Of a stretch of 30,067 bases of DNA, positions 7,250-14,454 are shown in pieces. Position numbers and translations under genes: made by a program. The notes below the pieces were generated by a model. The model had not been told where the DNA came from and did not search any database. It saw only the letters and a list, made by a program, of their open reading frames with translations. This DNA is from a virus: the IMG/VR virus record IMGVR_UViG_3300007539_000125, positions 1 through 30,067 of that record, one strand, 5' to 3'. Each line of letters opens with the position of its first letter. Position 1 is the stretch's first letter.

Positions 7250-7664
7250 GCGACTTGGGTATATCTACGAACAAGAATTTTTCACTCAGGCTTTAAGGCA
7301 CGGCCTGGAAGTATTCACCCCGCTCGGGGATCACTTACCACAGGACTGCATTGTGGTAAATGCGGCCGGTAAAAAGTTTAATGTTCAAGTAAAGGGGACT
7401 GAAAAAGCTAAACTAAGCGATAAGACTCGAGCTATTCGGCGGTACAAGTTTTCGTGTACCACTGGCCGTGCCGTAAAGAAGCCCCTTGACTGCACAAAGG
7501 TCGATGTGGTGGCAGTCTACTGCGATGACATTCGGATTTGGTATTTGATTCCTTGCATGGCCATAGATGGGGCTGTAACAATCGCCGTCTATCCCCATGT
7601 AAAGGACTCAAAAGCTAAACACGAGAAGTTTAAAGAAAATTGGGAAATATTTAAAACTTCCTGA
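7242..7664 (+). CDS. PD-(D/E)XK nuclease, Holliday-junction-resolvase-like
   Basis: A 140-residue protein with the core of the PD-(D/E)XK nuclease fold: an N-terminal helix with Glu10/Glu12 (YIYEQEFF), then Asp35 (QDCIVV), then Gln49-Val-Lys51 (FNVQVKG). The pattern 'G...E......G......G..D.IV......QVK' is that of archaeal Hjc-type resolvases and related small nucleases that act on branched or double-stranded DNA. The rest is beta-rich. I chose ATG 7242, which overlaps the previous stop, over the TTG at 7221. Inside a head module it may resolve branched DNA before packaging, a role known for other phage resolvases. Metal dependence is expected from the family. Confidence 0.75.
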   Translation: MTKRLGYIYEQEFFTQALRHGLEVFTPLGDHLPQDCIVVNAAGKKFNVQVKGTEKAKLSDKTRAIRRYKFSCTTGRAVKKPLDCTKVDVVAVYCDDIRIWYLIPCMAIDGAVTIAVYPHVKDSKAKHEKFKENWEIFKTS

Positions 7665-7754
7665 AAATTATTCCCGACCCCCATGTAAAATATTAATCGG
7701 TGCATCATACGATGTGCAGATTAACGCAAGAGTGCGAACTTTAAACGCAGAAAC
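7665..7754 (+). promoter_or_regulatory. Leader of the scaffold and capsid genes, candidate promoter
   Basis: A 90-bp gap, long for this genome. ATGTAAAATAT at 7683-7693 equals the -10 part of the 63-bp repeats on the other strand, but no good -35 is seen. A small hairpin follows (TGCATCAT / ATGTGCA, 7701-7718, one bulged base). Capsid and scaffold often have their own promoter for extra expression, which fits the terminator after the capsid gene. Confidence 0.35.
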
Positions 7755-8777
7755 ATGGCAGATACAGAATTAACCGAGGCTTCGGGTACGACAACGGAAG
7801 CAGAAATACAACCAACGCAAAGCATTACAACCCTTGAGGAGTTGACAGCATCGTTTGTCGACAAAGTAGAGGAGAGTGAAGCGAAACAGGAATCTGAAGT
7901 GGAGCCGGGTCCCGAGACCACAACCGCAGACGCAGATACCGACCAGGATAAAGATGTTCTTTTACAGTCAACCGAGTCTGAGGAATCAGAGGAGGAAACG
8001 GAGGAGATAGCTGAAGAGGAAGAGGAAACAGAGGACGAAGCTGAACCGCCCAAAGCTGTTGGCAAACTGCTTAAACAAGTCAATAAACTGACTGCTCGAG
8101 CAAAAACCGCCGAAGAAACAGCCGAAGCATTACAAGCTCAGATTGAAGCCTTAAAATCCAATCCGCAGAAGCAATCGGAACCCAGTCAGCCAGCCTTGGA
8201 AGAAGTCCAAGATTTTCAATCATTGGAAACTTTACGAAAGGAAGCACTTGCCGCCAAAAAATTTGCACTGCATCACATTGGCAAGGATTTTGTGGAAGTC
8301 GATGGGAGAGAGTATTCGGATGATGATATCCGGAACATTCTTACACAGGCAGACGAATACCTGACCGAGAAGATCCCCGAAAGGGCACAATATCTTCAGT
8401 CAGCCGCACAATGGCAACAGGATACGATTAATGCTCATCCGTGGATTTCGGACAAAGTGGATACCGACCAAGCTGAAGAACGCCGTGGCGTTTTTAACCA
8501 GTTAAAGAGTCAATATTCAAATGTTCTGAACTCCCTACCGAATGGCGATTTTATTGCCGCCACACTCGTAAGAGGGGTGGAAGCGATTAAAGCGGATCAG
8601 GCGGCCAAGACGGCCAAGCCGAAAGCCAAGAAGGTAGCCAAAGCACCTCCCCCAACGATGGGTGATTCAAGCCCACCGATTCAAACTTCAGCCACTCGAA
8701 AGACTGCAAATAAACAAAAGATTTTGGAGCGTAAAATCCTCTCGGCAAATGATCTAGCCGCATTTCTAGCGGAATAA
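7755..8777 (+). CDS. Scaffold-like capsid assembly protein
   Basis: A 340-residue protein directly upstream of the major capsid gene, where phages with this head type place their scaffold. The first 100 residues are low-complexity and very acidic (Thr/Glu/Asp, with a nearly continuous Glu run around residues 75-95). A likely coiled coil follows (about 100-135, KLLKQVNKLTARAKTAEETA). The middle is helical and the last part is Lys/Ala/Pro-rich (about 275-310). Scaffolds guide capsid subunits into a prohead and then leave or are degraded; their sequences vary, so the call rests on position, acidity and helical content. No protease domain is visible. Confidence 0.75.
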   Translation: MADTELTEASGTTTEAEIQPTQSITTLEELTASFVDKVEESEAKQESEVEPGPETTTADADTDQDKDVLLQSTESEESEEETEEIAEEEEETEDEAEPPKAVGKLLKQVNKLTARAKTAEETAEALQAQIEALKSNPQKQSEPSQPALEEVQDFQSLETLRKEALAAKKFALHHIGKDFVEVDGREYSDDDIRNILTQADEYLTEKIPERAQYLQSAAQWQQDTINAHPWISDKVDTDQAEERRGVFNQLKSQYSNVLNSLPNGDFIAATLVRGVEAIKADQAAKTAKPKAKKVAKAPPPTMGDSSPPIQTSATRKTANKQKILERKILSANDLAAFLAE

Positions 8778-8811
8778 AATTTATAAAACTTCAAAATAAG
8801 GACTCAAGAAA

Positions 8812-9843
8812 ATGGCTCTCGCAACTTCCTATAATGTAACCGCCAATAAAGGCGCTCAAACCAACCTCGAAAATGTTTTAAAGACTGTAGAACCGACAGA
8901 AACACCTCTGTATTCTACTCTTTCCCAATCCGCCGCTCCAAAGGCAACTTTAAATGAGTGGCTCGTGGACTCGCTTGCAAATCCCGAAATCGGTGGAACT
9001 ATCGATGGCGTTGATTTGACACTCTCTGCTGGTGGAAGCACTTTTGCAAACTTAATAGATACTCGTGAAAGGCTCGGAAATCGGATACAAACTTTCCGTG
9101 ATTTGTTTGCAGTATCAAGACAAGCCGAGATGGTCGATGTCGCTCCTGGCGGATCTCTTTTTGCGGCTTCACAGGCTAAAAGTTTATTGCAGTTAAAACG
9201 CTCAATCGAGACTGGTATTGGATCAGGTAACGACCAATCCGTTGGATCAAGTTCTGCCGCCGCTAAGATGTGTGGACTTGGTATATGGTCAGATCCGACT
9301 GCGACTGGAAATACTTTCGATACAAGTGCTAAACAAGCATTTCGTGCAGTAAGTGGTTCTCGTGTAAGTCTTGCAAGTTTGACTGAATCTGCTTTCCGTG
9401 GATTACTCCAAGCTGTTTACACTGCCGCCGGTTCTAAAGGTACATATAACCTTTTCTGCGGCCCAGCAGTAATGAACAAAATTACTGATTACACTCGTTC
9501 AACAGTTGCTGATGGTAACTTTAGCTTTGATCAGGATGTAAGTGGTAAAACTCTTGTTCGTTCGATCCTCACTTATGTTTCAGACTATTCAACTATAAAT
9601 ATTATACCGGACCTCTTCTTAGGTCGTGTGGATGGTTCTGCAAGTGGTACTGATACAGTTGAGGGTACAGTTAACACAGATCGTGGTTACTTAATACCAG
9701 GTGATGACACTGTTAGCTTGAAGTTCTTGGAGGGCATCACAATTCAGGATCTTCCTGACAATGGTGCTGGAAAACGCGCATTCTCTGAGGCGATGCTTAC
9801 CTTGAGGGTGACGAATCCAAGAGCATTGGGTAGTATAGTTTAA
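8812..9843 (+). CDS. Major capsid protein, SU10-like (DUF5309 type)
   Basis: A 343-residue protein. Its N-terminus (ATSYNVTANKGAQTNLENV, then VEPTETPLYSTLSQS) is what I recognise from the SU10 major capsid family (formerly DUF5309), a branch of the HK97 fold. Members form the icosahedral shell. The frame has a ribosome binding site (AAGGA) 11 bases before the ATG. The codons favour CGT, GGT, ACT and GCT more than the neighbours do, consistent with very high expression. It follows the scaffold-like gene at a 34-base gap and is followed by a strong terminator, as expected for the most abundant virion protein. Confidence 0.92.
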   Translation: MALATSYNVTANKGAQTNLENVLKTVEPTETPLYSTLSQSAAPKATLNEWLVDSLANPEIGGTIDGVDLTLSAGGSTFANLIDTRERLGNRIQTFRDLFAVSRQAEMVDVAPGGSLFAASQAKSLLQLKRSIETGIGSGNDQSVGSSSAAAKMCGLGIWSDPTATGNTFDTSAKQAFRAVSGSRVSLASLTESAFRGLLQAVYTAAGSKGTYNLFCGPAVMNKITDYTRSTVADGNFSFDQDVSGKTLVRSILTYVSDYSTINIIPDLFLGRVDGSASGTDTVEGTVNTDRGYLIPGDDTVSLKFLEGITIQDLPDNGAGKRAFSEAMLTLRVTNPRALGSIV

Positions 9844-9880
9844 GTTTATATAGTTTCATCTATATTTGATTAGTGTGGTG

Positions 9881-9928
9881 GGGGGATCGAGTTTCTTTTG
9901 GTTAGCTCGGTCCCCCTTTTTCTTTTTT
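9881..9928 (+). terminator. Rho-independent terminator after the capsid gene
   Basis: An 11-bp stem, GGGGGATCGAG (9881-9891) with CTCGGTCCCCC (9906-9916), has one G-T wobble and a 14-base loop and is followed by eleven T with one C. This is a canonical intrinsic terminator. It would separate high-level capsid transcription from the connector and tail genes. Confidence 0.93.
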
Positions 9929-9933
9929 AAAAT

Positions 9934-10242
9934 ATGAGTCTTAATATAATAGTAAGAGGCGGTAAGAGAAGTGGTGGGATGTCCGGCGAGGAAATGGCTC
10001 ACTACTTATCGAAAAAAGTTGAGCGGGATGCCGAGCGTGAAAAAGCTGGCTATCGTAAACGCTCATTGGAAACACGCAAGGCCGCCCAACAGGTAAAAGG
10101 TTCGGGTGACTTTCGTTTAGTCTCAGCAATCGACTCAGCTACTTTTTTAAGACATGAACAGGAACGACCTGGTTGTATGTCCGATTCGGAATACCGCCGT
10201 GATTTCGCAAAAAAGAATCCCGAGACAGTCATTGGATCGTGA
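9934..10242 (+). CDS. Conserved small phage protein after the capsid gene, 102 aa
   Basis: A basic, helical 102-residue protein that starts six bases beyond the T tract of the terminator. Its second half has 'VSAIDSATFLRHEQERPGCM' followed by a 'DFAKKNPE' end. I associate this 'HEQE.PGC' plus 'F..KNPE' pattern with small unknown proteins next to capsid genes in related phages. The function is not known. It begins MSLNIIVRGGKRSGGMSGEE. The next gene starts with GTG inside its stop codon region (GTGA). It may be a minor head or connector protein. Confidence 0.75.
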   Translation: MSLNIIVRGGKRSGGMSGEEMAHYLSKKVERDAEREKAGYRKRSLETRKAAQQVKGSGDFRLVSAIDSATFLRHEQERPGCMSDSEYRRDFAKKNPETVIGS

Positions 10243-10877
10243 GAACTGTAACCTACACCGAGCTTAAAAATAGATTCACTTCGGCAATCGGAGTGGACTC
10301 TTTACTTTCGGTCGAGGAAACAGCATTTAAGAACTCATTAAATGATCGGGTCAAGGGAGCATGGACACGGGCACAGTGGCCGGAATTGATGACACTGAAA
10401 GAAAAATCAGTGGCGGCAATTACCTCGCCATTGGTTGCGGATAAAGCGGTTCAGATCGACAATGACTCGGACATCATGGATGTCTTTGCGGTTTTTAATA
10501 AAAACCCATTGGCGGATCGTCAGGCTATTAAATTAGATTATCAATTAATCAATGGGTATTTGATTTTAAAAGCGGATGCCAATGACACATCTGTATTCGT
10601 TCAGGGTAACCAGGTAACCCCGTCAAGCTACGGTGATGGAGTTGGAGAGACTTCAACACTTCCAAGATTCCTCGAGTGTTACTTACTACTCGCAACTGTT
10701 GCAGATTTTTACAAGGCAGATGGCCAATTGGAAAAAGCGGTCCAACAGGAGCAGATGGCAGAAGAAACCCTAGCCCTAGAAATCGACCGAGTCGAGAGGC
10801 TGGAGGGAATGAATAAAATATCGGTCAATACATACCCGAGCTACAGCTTCGGAGTAAACATTTTAACAACAACATAA
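10239..10877 (+). CDS. Head-tail connector-like protein
   Basis: A 212-residue protein placed between capsid and tail genes, where adaptor (connector) proteins that sit under the portal are encoded. The N-terminus is helical (TYTELKNRFTSAIG, then a second helix with SLNDRVKGAWTRAQWPEL), the centre is beta-rich, and the third quarter is helical again (residues about 140-185, CYLLLATVADFYKADGQLEK). Two helical bundles around a beta part resemble gp6/gp11-type connectors, but no motif proves this. The start is GTG 10239, overlapping the preceding stop. Moderate confidence in the role, high that it is a gene. Confidence 0.75.
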   Translation: MRTVTYTELKNRFTSAIGVDSLLSVEETAFKNSLNDRVKGAWTRAQWPELMTLKEKSVAAITSPLVADKAVQIDNDSDIMDVFAVFNKNPLADRQAIKLDYQLINGYLILKADANDTSVFVQGNQVTPSSYGDGVGETSTLPRFLECYLLLATVADFYKADGQLEKAVQQEQMAEETLALEIDRVERLEGMNKISVNTYPSYSFGVNILTTT

Positions 10878-10882
10878 TTATT

Positions 10883-11143
10883 ATGGGACTAGGATCAGTA
10901 AATATCGGAAATGCTATGGGAGCGGGCGGAAGTTTATACGCTAATGATACAGCCGCTCACACTGGAAATTTCACATCAATTCAATTCACCGAGGACTCTG
11001 TTCTTTCGGCATACACCGGTAAGGTTGAGAATGTATCTGCATTAATTTCGGATGCTACATCCTTCGCACAGGGTCAGGTAATTTACGGCGAATGCACCAG
11101 CTTCACTTTAGCGAGCGGAGCCTGTTTAGCCTATAAAGAATAA
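10883..11143 (+). CDS. Small Gly/Ala/Ser-rich structural protein, 86 aa
   Basis: A beta-rich, low-charge protein with the composition typical of virion decoration or head-fibre proteins. It includes repeated small-residue stretches (NIGNAMGAGGSLYANDTAAH) and ends in ASGACLAYKE. No catalytic motif or membrane segment is seen. It follows the connector-like gene at a five-base gap, and its stop overlaps the start of the next gene (TAATG). It could be a small tail or head accessory protein. Confidence 0.7.
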   Translation: MGLGSVNIGNAMGAGGSLYANDTAAHTGNFTSIQFTEDSVLSAYTGKVENVSALISDATSFAQGQVIYGECTSFTLASGACLAYKE

Positions 11144-11292
11144 TGCCCTTTAACTGTCTAGGACTTCTTATAGGTGACACCGATGCGGACAACGCAGTCG
11201 GACCAGTGCCTGTTGTAAACAATGCTTTGCTTACTGAGTCTAGGGCATTCTTGCAGACCGAAGACGGATCTTATCTTCAATTTGAATTTTAA
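11143..11292 (+). CDS. Hypothetical protein, 49 aa
   Basis: A short frame from ATG 11143, sharing a base with the previous stop, to TAA 11290-11292. It fills the gap before the next gene, leaving only the five-base spacer seen elsewhere in this genome. The sequence is acidic and hydrophobic at the start (MPFNCLGLLIGDTDADNA) and ends LQTEDGSYLQFEF. No family was recognised; the final '(D/E)G.YL' resembles the ends of small beta-structured virion proteins. Confidence 0.6.
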   Translation: MPFNCLGLLIGDTDADNAVGPVPVVNNALLTESRAFLQTEDGSYLQFEF

Positions 11293-11297
11293 ATATT

Positions 11298-11918
11298 ATG
11301 GCTAATTCACGCATATCCTCACTTTCATCACTTGGTGCAACCCCGAACACGGCTGACATCATTCCGATTACCGATGTGTCAGACACGACCGGTTCGCCTC
11401 AAGGGACAACCAAAAAGGTAACAGTTGCAAACCTAGTGGCGGCCGCTCCGCAAGGAGATCTCCAGGCATCCAATAATTTATCTGATGTTGCTAGTGCCGG
11501 AGCTTCGAGAAATAACTTAGGGTTGGGAGATGCGGCCACAAAGACAGTTGGAACTGCGGATACAAATGTACTAGCAGTTTCTAGCGGCACAGTCGATTTA
11601 GGCGGGAATAAAATTGAAGACTTTGATGCCAGCATTAACGATCAAACAGACAATTACACTTTGTTAGCTAGTGATAATGGTAAAGTCGTAGTTATGAATA
11701 AAGCATCAGCAGTAACTGTTACAGTTCCTAGCGGATTGGGTGCTGGGTTTAATTGTTCTTTCGTACAGAAAGGTGCAGGTCAAGTTAGCTTTAGTGCATC
11801 TAGTACTACCATTAACAACAGACAGTCCCACACGAAGATCAATGCTCAGTACGGAGTAGCTAGTTTATTAGCTTATGCCGATGACACTTTCGTACTTGCT
11901 GGAGACACCGCTTCCTAA
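11298..11918 (+). CDS. Tail fibre-like structural protein
   Basis: A 206-residue protein with an N-terminal 'ISSLSSLGATPNTADIIPIT' segment and then LQASNNLSDVASAGASRNNL, a hallmark of phage tail fibre repeats ('NNLSDV.sA..AR.NLGL'). The C-terminal half is beta-rich (about 110-205) and resembles a small fibre domain with repeated Ser/Thr/Val strands. Such proteins form trimeric fibres or adaptors contacting the host surface. It lies first in a cassette of adhesin-like genes whose codon use (many AGT, GGT, GCT, ACT) differs from the terminase and nozzle genes. Confidence 0.8.
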   Translation: MANSRISSLSSLGATPNTADIIPITDVSDTTGSPQGTTKKVTVANLVAAAPQGDLQASNNLSDVASAGASRNNLGLGDAATKTVGTADTNVLAVSSGTVDLGGNKIEDFDASINDQTDNYTLLASDNGKVVVMNKASAVTVTVPSGLGAGFNCSFVQKGAGQVSFSASSTTINNRQSHTKINAQYGVASLLAYADDTFVLAGDTAS

Positions 11919-11920
11919 GA

Positions 11921-12526
11921 ATGTTCGTTCTTCCCACATTTGGTTTAGGAGTCATAGGTAGTCCTACAGTACCACCTGAGACTTTTGATACTGCTACCTT
12001 GAGTAATGGAGGTAATGGTGCTGGTAATGATAACACTCTGACTTTCACAGTTAATCCATCTGCATCTATTAGTGCTGGTGCTACTTTAACTATAACTGGA
12101 CTTACAGGATCGCAGACAGCAGATAATGCTTCATTGACAGTCGGAGGTGCTGGTGCGGCAATATTTGGATCAAGTGCAGATTGGACTCAATCAAGTGGTA
12201 CATTAGTTCTTACAGTTGCTGGAGGTCAAAGCGTACCAACAGGTTCAAATACTGTAATTACTTTTACTCTGACTAACCCAGCTTCAGCAAGTGCTGGTGT
12301 CACAGGAATTACTTTAGCATCTAGTGGCTTTATAACTGCTGATATTAGCGGAACATTCTTAAATGCGATAACGCTGTTTAATGTAACGACAAGAGATACC
12401 GAGGCTAACATTAAAGCAAGCACACCAACTAATCCGAGTGGAGAAGTTAACATTGCTTATGGAACAGATACTAATGATTTTTATATTTGGGACGGAAGTG
12501 CCTGGTACATTTTCAATAACGACTAA
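11921..12526 (+). CDS. Ig-like/beta-sandwich adhesin with C-terminal YIxDGSxWY motif
   Basis: A 201-residue protein built of Thr/Ser/Gly/Ala-rich beta strands (for example TLTFTVNPSASISAGATLTI and a later VITFTLTNPASASAGVTGIT), like Ig-like or cadherin-like domains of phage and bacterial adhesins. The last 20 residues carry DFYIWDGSAWYIFNND. A matching segment opens the next gene. It starts three bases after the fibre-like gene and precedes the lectin-domain gene by five bases. It is probably a receptor-binding or decorating part of the tail. Confidence 0.7.
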   Translation: MFVLPTFGLGVIGSPTVPPETFDTATLSNGGNGAGNDNTLTFTVNPSASISAGATLTITGLTGSQTADNASLTVGGAGAAIFGSSADWTQSSGTLVLTVAGGQSVPTGSNTVITFTLTNPASASAGVTGITLASSGFITADISGTFLNAITLFNVTTRDTEANIKASTPTNPSGEVNIAYGTDTNDFYIWDGSAWYIFNND

Positions 12527-12531
12527 TAGCT

Positions 12532-13461
12532 ATGCCTACTACAATTCCAACAACAACTTCATCCACTCGTCCAGGTAGTCCCTCGGCAGGTGATGCTTAC
12601 TTTGAAACAGATACTAAGAACTACATCATTTATGACGGTTCTAATTGGTATGTCTATAACTACGATGAAACGACTGCCTTTAGTAACACGCTGTCACTTA
12701 GTTTCGATGGAGGGGATGACTTAGAAACTACTTACAATGCATCGACTAGCACCTTTAGTGTAAGTTTTTGGATCAAGGCATCATCAGGTACAAGTATGAC
12801 ACTTGGTATTGCTAGTGGAAATAATTCAGTAGGTTTTCAAGGTCCAGGGATGCTTACATCTACTACGGTTGGGAATGGTTTTCTTATAGGGTGGAAAGGT
12901 TATAGCACAGGACACGCACCAGCAGGACTTGGAGGAACAAATGCTGCTTTAGATATATTGGACGGTGAGTGGCATCACTTGGCTTATACCATAAACGGAA
13001 CTTCCATTAAACTTTACAAAGATGGAGGAGATGCCGCTATTAATTCAAGTAATCCATCGAATACACAGGGTTCTCCATTCGGTTCAATGACCGCAAGTAC
13101 AGCTTTAAGTGGAGCAGGGTTTAGTTCAGGTTACCCTTTCACGATTGGAAGTTTATTGAACGGCTACTTTTTTACAGGTAAAATGGATGAACTAGCTATT
13201 TTTGAGAGTGAACTTTCGGGGTCAGATGTTTCAGATATTTATAACTCAGGCGTACCGAACGATGTTGGATCACAGGGATTAAACCTTTCACCAAGTGCTT
13301 ACTTTAGAATGGGTGACGGAGCAAGTGATACAAATAGTTCAGGTGGTACACCTAGTAATACTGACTCAGTAGGTACAGTTACTTCTTTAGTCGGTGGATA
13401 TACAGCCACTAATGGCTCGGCTACACAAAAACCAACCTATTCAAATGATGTACCAAGCTAA
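12532..13461 (+). CDS. LamG/concanavalin-like lectin domain tail protein
   Basis: A 309-residue adhesin. Residues 13-45 contain the short motif NYIIYDGSNWYVYNYD seen at the end of the preceding protein. Residues about 52-235 form a laminin G-like jelly-roll (LamG_3 type): FSVSFWIKA (75-83), GEWHHLAYTINGTSIKLYKD in the middle and MDELAIFESELSGSDVSDIY near the end are the characteristic strands. The remainder is Ser/Gly/Thr-rich. LamG domains bind glycans, so this is a good candidate for the receptor-binding protein. No trimerisation or cleavage motif is visible. Codon use is AT-leaning like its neighbours in the cassette. Confidence 0.85.
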   Translation: MPTTIPTTTSSTRPGSPSAGDAYFETDTKNYIIYDGSNWYVYNYDETTAFSNTLSLSFDGGDDLETTYNASTSTFSVSFWIKASSGTSMTLGIASGNNSVGFQGPGMLTSTTVGNGFLIGWKGYSTGHAPAGLGGTNAALDILDGEWHHLAYTINGTSIKLYKDGGDAAINSSNPSNTQGSPFGSMTASTALSGAGFSSGYPFTIGSLLNGYFFTGKMDELAIFESELSGSDVSDIYNSGVPNDVGSQGLNLSPSAYFRMGDGASDTNSSGGTPSNTDSVGTVTSLVGGYTATNGSATQKPTYSNDVPS

Positions 13462-13473
13462 TTTAATACTATT

Positions 13474-13731
13474 ATGAAATATATTTTATACAGTACAGAA
13501 GAAGAGTGGGATGCAAGTAACGATGCTATGAATACTTTCTTTGGTTTACCTGACAGCCACGGAAACGAAAGGTACGCTGAAATTTCACAAGTTACTAACG
13601 AGGATAATTCTGACTATGGAAAGTATATTTTTCCTGTCACCACTCAAGGTAGCTTCATCACAATAGATAAATTCAATGTAACCGAGATGGTAGAATTTGA
13701 TCCTACCTGGTCACCACCTGACCCTGAGTAA
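13474..13731 (+). CDS. Small acidic hypothetical protein, 85 aa
   Basis: An acidic 85-residue protein (MKYILYSTEEEWDASNDAMN, with a Pro/Asp/Glu end). It looks soluble with mixed alpha/beta content and no known family. It closes the adhesin cassette, and its stop shares a base with the start of the lipoprotein gene (TAATG). Small proteins after fibre genes can be fibre assembly chaperones or hinge proteins; this is a possibility only. Confidence 0.7.
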   Translation: MKYILYSTEEEWDASNDAMNTFFGLPDSHGNERYAEISQVTNEDNSDYGKYIFPVTTQGSFITIDKFNVTEMVEFDPTWSPPDPE

Positions 13732-14192
13732 TGGCGACTGAGGAAAAAGAGGCGATAGATTTAGTACTTTTACTGAGCATTGCCGTTTTTTTATTTACTG
13801 GTTGTAGCGTTCGGTCTACTTACCCAACGCTGGGTGGTATAGTTGGCGGAGGAGCTGGCAGTTTAGGTGGACCAGGTACTGCGGCCTTGGGTGCGGGTGC
13901 GGGCGTTTTAGCCGGCGAAGCATTAAAAAATAAAGATGCACTGATCGAAGCAGAAGAAACAATTGATGCCCTTACGCATGGAGATGTTTCTGCTCTTGTT
14001 GCTCAAGGGATGGCGGAGCATCAAAGCGGTTTTGCTGAATTTACTTCCTACATAAAACGCATTCTAATTGGAGCGGCAATAGTCCTCGGATGCTATTTAG
14101 CGATACCCATATTTGTCGCAAAAAGATGTGCAAAGACTGAGGTTACAAAATCAAATACAAGAGTTCCTTTCCGGCCTTCCGACCTAAAATGA
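13731..14192 (+). CDS. Lipoprotein with glycine zipper and C-terminal membrane helix
   Basis: A 153-residue membrane protein. Residues 11-24 are a hydrophobic signal ending in LFTGC, a lipobox-like site with Cys25 as the lipidated residue; the residue at -3 is Phe rather than the usual Leu. Residues 34-64 are extremely Gly/Ala-rich (GGIVGGGAGSLGG and onward), a glycine-zipper pattern. A second hydrophobic helix spans about 111-130, followed by a basic tail. Two membrane anchors with a helical middle could span the envelope. With the two small membrane proteins after it, it may be a spanin-like lysis protein, though no spanin family was recognised. The alternative is a lipoprotein affecting superinfection. 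Confidence 0.7.
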   Translation: MATEEKEAIDLVLLLSIAVFLFTGCSVRSTYPTLGGIVGGGAGSLGGPGTAALGAGAGVLAGEALKNKDALIEAEETIDALTHGDVSALVAQGMAEHQSGFAEFTSYIKRILIGAAIVLGCYLAIPIFVAKRCAKTEVTKSNTRVPFRPSDLK

Positions 14193-14305
14193 AAAACTTA
14201 ATCTTACTAAAAGAAAAATTTAAAACTCTGACAAATCGGGGAAAGATGGTAACTCTGTTCGTTGGTTTAGTAATTATCATTTTCGTACTAGACTGCTTGT
14301 TCTAA
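14189..14305 (+). CDS. Small single-helix membrane protein, 38 aa
   Basis: A 38-residue frame starting in an ATGA overlap with the lipoprotein gene and sharing the final base of its stop with the next start. The first 19 residues are Lys-rich, and residues about 20-37 (MVTLFVGLVIIIFVLDCLF) are one membrane helix, so the basic part should stay in the cytoplasm. The tight overlaps on both sides support translation. Such tiny proteins often accompany phage holins or regulate them, but no family was recognised. Confidence 0.6.
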   Translation: MKNLILLKEKFKTLTNRGKMVTLFVGLVIIIFVLDCLF

Positions 14306-14454
14306 TGATTGATCGAGCATCAGTATTAGGGATGAGCGGAACAGCGGCCACCTTTGGTCTGTCTACCTTTGACTCAATGATCGGAATAGCGGTTGGCCTG
14401 GTGACATTGGTCTATATGTCGATCAAACTTTATCAGGAGGTAAAGAAGAAATGA
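14305..14454 (+). CDS. Holin-like small membrane protein, 49 aa
   Basis: A 49-residue protein with a short polar N-terminus, a hydrophobic segment (about 24-42, DSMIGIAVGLVTLVYMSIKL) and a charged end (YQEVKKK). This is the shape of single-span holins, which form the pores that start lysis. It overlaps the start of the nozzle gene by four bases (ATGA) and carries the ribosome binding site for it (TCAGGAGG) in its own coding sequence. A holin call is plausible from size, charge and neighbours, but no conserved holin motif was identified. Confidence 0.6.
   Translation: MIDRASVLGMSGTAATFGLSTFDSMIGIAVGLVTLVYMSIKLYQEVKKK

Noticed and set aside
7721-8083. 120-aa Ser-rich frame on the minus strand
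   Set aside because: It is the complement of the Glu/Thr-rich N-terminus of the scaffold-like gene.
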